NCBI GenBank assembly: GCA_002914845.1 | Contig: JXTC01000010.1 | Coordinates: forward strand, 1,237,624-1,301,623 | DNA: 64,000 nucleotides | Direction: 5' to 3' | Origin: Trema orientale | Taxonomy: Eukaryota > Streptophyta > Magnoliopsida > Rosales > Cannabaceae | Shown: positions 59,676 to 64,000 of the stretch, one piece after another | Numbering within the stretch: the stretch's first letter is position 1 | Layout of the letters: each line of letters opens with the position of its first letter | Notes under the pieces: generated by a model | Seen by the model: the letters and a program-made list of their open reading frames with translations, nothing else | What the model was told of the DNA's origin: nothing | The model's database searches: none | Position numbers and translations under genes: made by a program

Positions 59676-61741
59676 ATGGATCAAGGTACATTCATCTACA
59701 ATTTTTGTTTGTGTGTATTACTATTCATATATTCCTCTGCCTCTTGTTTTCTTTGATGCGGTACAAAAAGATCATATTTTTATCAATTTGACACTGATTT
59801 ATATGTTGTGACCCATTAGAAAATAAAAATACATAGTGAAACTTTTAATTATTTATTTATTTGTTGGTTGTTCTGATTACTCGTTTACTTTTTTTACACA
59901 GAATCAGTTGATATTTGTTATGTTATATATTCTGCTATACTTATGAACATGCATGAGTCCCGTTAAGATTTTGTGTTTTTTTTAGTGCACTCATCCGTTT
60001 TCCTATCTTGCAAAGGAATTAAAGTATTAAATCTATACATATGATCACGAATAGTAGTAGATCAAGGATTTTGATTCAGTGGGGCTTGAAAATTTTTTAA
60101 ACGAAAGAATCTAGATATTTGTTAATAAATTTCTTTTCATTATGTTCAACAATTATCAATTAAGATACACATACAAACATAATCACGTAGACTATTAACA
60201 GTAGGGGCAAAAATCAAACAGTTTTCAATTGTGAGAAGGGATATGCTTAAAATTTTTAAGTTCTTCTCAGGTATTTAGAGGTGGCAAAGGCTAATTTTGA
60301 CGGGAAAAAAAATTATATGCTGTTTACAACAAAAATAAAGTTTAGGTGGGCGAACGGAATATATATAGGGCAAACGTGAAATTACAAGATTCGGCGTAAC
60401 CCCAAGTGCAAATGTCACTAATCACGAACATTTGTGATAATATTTTGTGATATTTATGATTAATAGTTCAAGTTATTTAAGCTTTTCCTCTTTGGAATGA
60501 TAACTTATTAAATTTCTTGTACTTTATTTTTCCTTTTAGATTGGGCTGGAGGACTTCCAAAGCACATTTTAGACTCAATTGTGGAGAAATTAGAGTCGTC
60601 TATAGATTTTTTACGATTTGGTGTTGTTTGTGATTCTTGGTATTCAATAACGAAAGACAATCGAATTAAACGGAGCAAAATGTTACGCCACCATCAGGTT
60701 CCAATGCTTTTAGTTCCTAGCGAAGAAGAACATACGTGGAGCATATATAATGTCCTTGATGAGAAATTTTTAACGTTAAAGTTATCTTTAACATATGATA
60801 AGCATTTCAGTGGTTCTTCTCAAGGATGGTTGGTAATTACGAACAAGGATTACACAGTAACACTTTGTAGACCATGTTTTACATTGGAGGGGGATTTTGA
60901 TGATGCAAGTAAGAGTATCCACCTTCCATGTTTGTTTCCTCCTCTTTCGGAGTTTTATCAAAATGCTGAAGATCTTCCTCGTCTAGATAATGAATCTTAT
61001 GTAGACGAAATTGAAGAGGTCCTAGTTGAAGGTTATGATTTTCATGTGCTGAAGGCTCTCATTACGGCTGACCCACTCCTAAATCCAAACGATTGCATCA
61101 TTGTTGTGAAGTATGATCAAAGCAAATTGGCTTTTCTTAGGTACGGGAAAGACACAACATGGACAAAATTTGCAGATCCTTATAAGTTCCAGGATGTGGT
61201 GCTTTACAAGAATCATATATATGCCATTGATAGTTTCGGGAGACTTTTGTCTTTTGACCCATACAATGGAATTATGAAGTGGGTTGCATCAGGGATTCAA
61301 ACGACATCCGGCGGAACTTTGAACAGATATCTTGTGGAATCATTTGGAGAACTGTTGACCATTGAGAGGTATGTTAGATTTTTGGAATGTGATGATCATT
61401 TTTACGGTCGTGTGACACTTACGTTTAAAGTTTTCAAATTGGATTTTGATGGAGCAAAGTGGGTTGAGATAAAGAGTCTTGGTGATGTTGCTTTATTTAT
61501 TGGTGATAGTTCAGGCATATCTGTCTTAGCTTCTAAGTTCAGAGGCTGTCAAGCAAATTGCATATATTTTACTCATGATGACGCTGGGCTTACAACTAAG
61601 ACTGAGACATATTGTGATTTGGGGGTATACTTTCTCGAAAGTGAAAGTTTTGATTTTCATTACAATTTGAACTCGAATGTATTTCACAGGATGCAAAGGC
61701 GACCTCCAATTTGGATTGTACCACTACTCGATGGATACTAG
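59676..61741 (+). CDS. F-box protein with DUF295 domain
   Basis: Two coding exons: 59676-59685 (only ATGGATCAAG) and 60540-61741, joined in phase 1 to 1212 nt, 403 residues. Residues about 5-45 are an F-box (WAGGLPKHILDSIVEKLESS, then FGVVCDSW), the part that binds SKP1 in SCF ubiquitin ligases. The rest carries the DUF295 pattern: a GSSQGWLVI motif, CRPC, and near residues 225-250 VVLYKNHIYAIDSFGRLLSF. In this family the C-terminal part recruits substrates; the substrate here is unknown. The start is supported by the ATG in a clean donor context, since the large exon has no ATG before the F-box. The reading frame is intact to TAG. Confidence 0.85.
59686..60539 (+). other. F-box gene intron 1
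   Basis: GTACATTCAT to TTTTCCTTTTAG, 854 bases. It holds a fragment at about 60058-60250 (TTTTGATTCAGTGGGGCTTG, TTGTTAATAAATTTC) shared with the candidate element at 7877-8460. Confidence 0.7.
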
Positions 61742-62035
61742 TGTTTCTTTTTTTTTTATTTTTTTTCCATGTTAATTTATATTAGTACAATAATTTTTTT
61801 ATGTTAATTTGTATTAATAGAATAATCAATAAGGTAACTTAGTTGATTCAAAAGTGTTTTTTTGCTTTTCCTCCTGTATCTAGTACTCGATGGATACTAG
61901 TGTTTTTTTTTTTCATGTATATTTATATTAGTATAATAATTTTTTTAATATTCATTTGTATTAATAGAATAATCAATAAGGGACCTTAGTTGATTCTAAA
62001 GTGTTTTTTGCTTTTCCTCCTGTATCTAGTTTGGA
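61725..62035 (+). repeat. 159-bp tandem duplication spanning the F-box stop codon
   Basis: TACTCGATGGATACTAG occurs at 61725-61741 (the last codons and stop) and at 61884-61900. The following roughly 140 bases, including AATAGAATAATCAATAAG and GCTTTTCCTCCTGTATCTAG, are also repeated with a few changes. The second unit ends near 62030. Confidence 0.85.
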
Positions 62036-62500
62036 CGTTCAATTTTTACTGATGTTTCGGTCTTTGAATAACAACAGACTAGTGTCAAAAATGCCATATT
62101 TATACTAGCGTCTCAAGTGAAACAAGTGTTTTATGTAGACGATTCTTTGAAGGGCCCAAATTGGAAAGTTGTTTCGGATGTTCATCATTGACATTGATGT
62201 GCTTAAATTTATTCATTATAATTACATCTTTTCCGATTTATTTAATTTTGTGCTTAATTATTATTTTTTCTGAATCTTTGTTTTATTTTGCGGTATCTTG
62301 TTAAATTACACATTTTTGAAGTAAAAGATAGGTTAAAGTGGAATTTTTGTAAAAAATTTAGACAAAGATGATTTGACGAAAAAGCTGCAGCTTATCGTCA
62401 ATTTCAGTAGAAGCCCATGGTGGAGGTCCACTCCATAGCAGCCACTTCATTTGGACAAGGTTTTGAGTGTCATTCTAAATGGCCCAAGAGACCCAATATT
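62036..62500. other. Downstream of the F-box gene, nothing recognised
   Basis: Probably includes 3' UTR and non-coding DNA. No frame or repeat stands out. Confidence 0.4.
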
Positions 62501-63431
62501 GTGTATCCGTGCTAGTTCAAATGATAAGAGTGTATACTATTTAAGATCTCGGTTTTAAGTTTGATTCACACCAGAGTAGGCGAGAAAGTCTATTACTTCT
62601 AATAAGATGGGGTGGGGATTGGGATGTCAACGGGGCGGGGCGTGATCGGTTTGGTGTTTACCATCCCCATCCCCATTATTATTTTACTATACTATCCCGG
62701 CATCATTCACCATTTAATTTGGTGCGGGGTAATTTCGGGGAGTCCCCATCGGGATTCGGTTTCCTCATTAGTATATCGGGTTCTCCGTTTGGAATCGTCA
62801 TCTTGAATAAATTACACAATCCTTTATTAGTCTAAATCTTTTAAAAGTCTAAATACATTGAAAAAAATCAAAATTAAAGTTAACTTCATTGAAAATTTTA
62901 ATTTTAGACCTAAATAATCAAAAAACACATTCAAATAAAATTTTAACATGTTAAAATTGTCAAATGTAAAATATTTAATACCAAAATCATATAGCATATC
63001 ATTCATAAAGCTAACACAATCCCAAATAACTCAAACAATATTAGTATATGACTATATATTATTAGATCTTTTTTTTTTTGAAAAAAAAAATCTACTTGAA
63101 TCACTATTATATAAAAAAATAGAAATTAATTTATATATAATCGGGGCGGAGTCGGTGCGGGACACTCAATCCCAAGCCCGCCCCGCCCAACTAAATATTA
63201 AACGGGGAATCCCTGCCTCATACCCTGCACCATTTATAATGGTGAAAGTCCGCCCCATCGTAGTGCACCACTCCATTCGGTGAAATTGACATCCCTAGGT
63301 GGGGATTAGGTAGTAGTAAGAGTGTCTATACTTAGAATTTCGGAGTGAAGATTAGGTAGAAGTAGATATTTTCATTTAATTTGTAATAAGTAGAGGTCAT
63401 TAGTTGAACTCTATTTAAAAAAAAAAATAAA
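62500..63431 (+). mobile_element. SINE-like unit split by a hAT-type element
   Basis: The part after the insertion, ATTTAATTTGTAATAAGTAG then GGTCATTAGTTGAACTC and a poly(A) run, matches the 3' end of the SINEs at 2036, 30200 and 30363. The part before it (CTAGTTCAAATGATAAGAG) differs from the other copies' heads, so it may be another subfamily. Confidence 0.45.
62620..63298. mobile_element. hAT-type foldback element with 8-bp target repeat
   Basis: Left end GGGATGTCAACGGGGCGGGG, right end reversed GGGATGTCAATTTCACCG. GTGGGGAT flanks it at 62612-62619 and 63299-63306. Subterminal GC-rich blocks (CCATCCCCATCCCC, CCCGCCCCGCCC) surround an AT-rich centre. Encodes nothing; the frame at 62948-63283 is not a gene. 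Confidence 0.8.
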
Positions 63432-63633
63432 TAAAGTAGTAAAGTGAAAAGTTTGCGGAAAGTTTAGCCGGAAAAAAATAAGAGCCGCACGCATCAAGAA
63501 TTAAATTAATAAAGCAAATCCCTTAAAAAAAATTAATAAAGCAAATATATGTTACAAAAAAAAAAAAGGAGAGAAAGTCAAAAGGTCGGTGGTATTTTGG
63601 TGGGTTACGTGAGTCACTTGTGTCTTCTGAGCC

Positions 63634-63642
63634 TATATAAAG
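63634..63642 (+). promoter_or_regulatory. TATA box of a promoter at the right edge
   Basis: TATATAAAG in the context GAGCCTATATAAAGGCAAG, close to the consensus. Thirty to eighty bases downstream is an A/G-rich leader and an ATG at 63711 that opens only five codons (stop at 63726). If a gene was driven here its body lies beyond the window or was displaced by the insertion starting near 63730. Confidence 0.45.
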
Positions 63643-63729
63643 GCAAGCCAAGCAGCATTAAAAAAAGACAGAAAAGAAAGGGTAGCAACAATTGGGGGTA
63701 AAGGTCATAACATGGAGGATAGAGACTAA

Positions 63730-64000
63730 AGGATTGTTTGGCATTATAATTAAAAAATAAGTTTTTATTTTTAAAATAGAAACTTATTTTTTGAGACTAA
63801 GTAAGGGTGTTTGGTATTGTTTTCTGAGAACTATTTTTAAAAATAGTTTGGTTTCCTTTTAACGAAATGTCGTATATATAAATAAATTAAAGAAAATTAC
63901 AAAAGTTTTTTGAAAACCAGTTTAGTTTCCTTTTAGTAGAGTACCTTGTATATAAGTAAATCATAAAAAATCGTAAAAATTTCCTGAAAACCAATTTAGT
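63730..64000. mobile_element. MITE-like inverted-repeat sequences at the right edge
   Basis: GGATTGTTTGGCATTATAAT begins a short unit whose AAAAAATAAGTTTTTATTTT is mirrored by AAAATAGAAACTTATTTTTT. A second start GGGTGTTTGGTATTGTTTTC follows at 63805 and runs off the window. GTTTGGYATT starts are common in hAT-type MITEs. Confidence 0.45.

Overview
This is a 64-kb window of repeat-dense, AT-rich nuclear DNA from a flowering plant, most likely a eudicot. The evidence is spliced genes with plant GT..AG introns, a wall-associated receptor kinase, a plant F-box/DUF295 protein, a plant defensin-like peptide gene, and many plant transposon classes (Copia of the SIRE type, CACTA, hAT-type foldback elements, SINEs). 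I cannot name the species from sequence alone.

Only three genes look intact, all on the + strand. (1) 13551-20520 is a three-exon wall-associated kinase (WAK-like, 759 aa) whose two introns are full of transposon remnants. (2) 29345-30181 is a two-exon defensin-like secreted cysteine-rich peptide (74 aa). (3) 59676-61741 is an F-box/DUF295 protein (403 aa) with a tiny first coding exon and a probable intron in the 5' UTR. A gene fragment of unknown family lies at 37838-38272, and a TATA-containing promoter-like sequence sits at the right edge (63634-63642).

Layout. 1-4.1 kb is mostly uninformative, with one SINE. 4.1-11.8 kb holds decayed remnants of two different CACTA transposons in opposite orientation, separated by a copy of a high-copy repeat (family D). 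11.8-13.4 kb has a foldback repeat and the WAK promoter. 13.5-20.5 kb is the WAK gene. 22.1-24.8 kb is an LTR-like repeat (family R). 24.8-28.2 kb is a roughly 3.4-kb foldback structure whose core is a 2.4-kb array of short GAAACC/GGTTTC palindromes. 28.7-32.2 kb is the defensin-like locus, with duplicated upstream modules and two SINEs just behind the stop codon. 32.4-34.8 kb is a second family R copy. 35.35-36.74 kb is a 1.4-kb imperfect inverted repeat. 37-44.3 kb holds a gene fragment, small transposons and a family D copy. 44.6-53.9 kb is a degenerate SIRE-type Copia element on the minus strand, with PBS, PPT and target-site duplication visible, whose 3' LTR is split by a 2.0-kb insertion. 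54.4-57.5 kb is another family D copy followed by a probable solo LTR. 59.2-61.9 kb is the F-box gene. 62.5-64 kb is a SINE-like unit split by a hAT-type foldback element, then the edge promoter.

The three genes do not form a pathway. Two of them (WAK and defensin-like) belong to families that expand fast and act at the cell surface or in the apoplast, which fits a dynamic, transposon-rich accessory region. The nested insertions give a relative order of events, recorded under findings. All family names come from motif reading without database searches.
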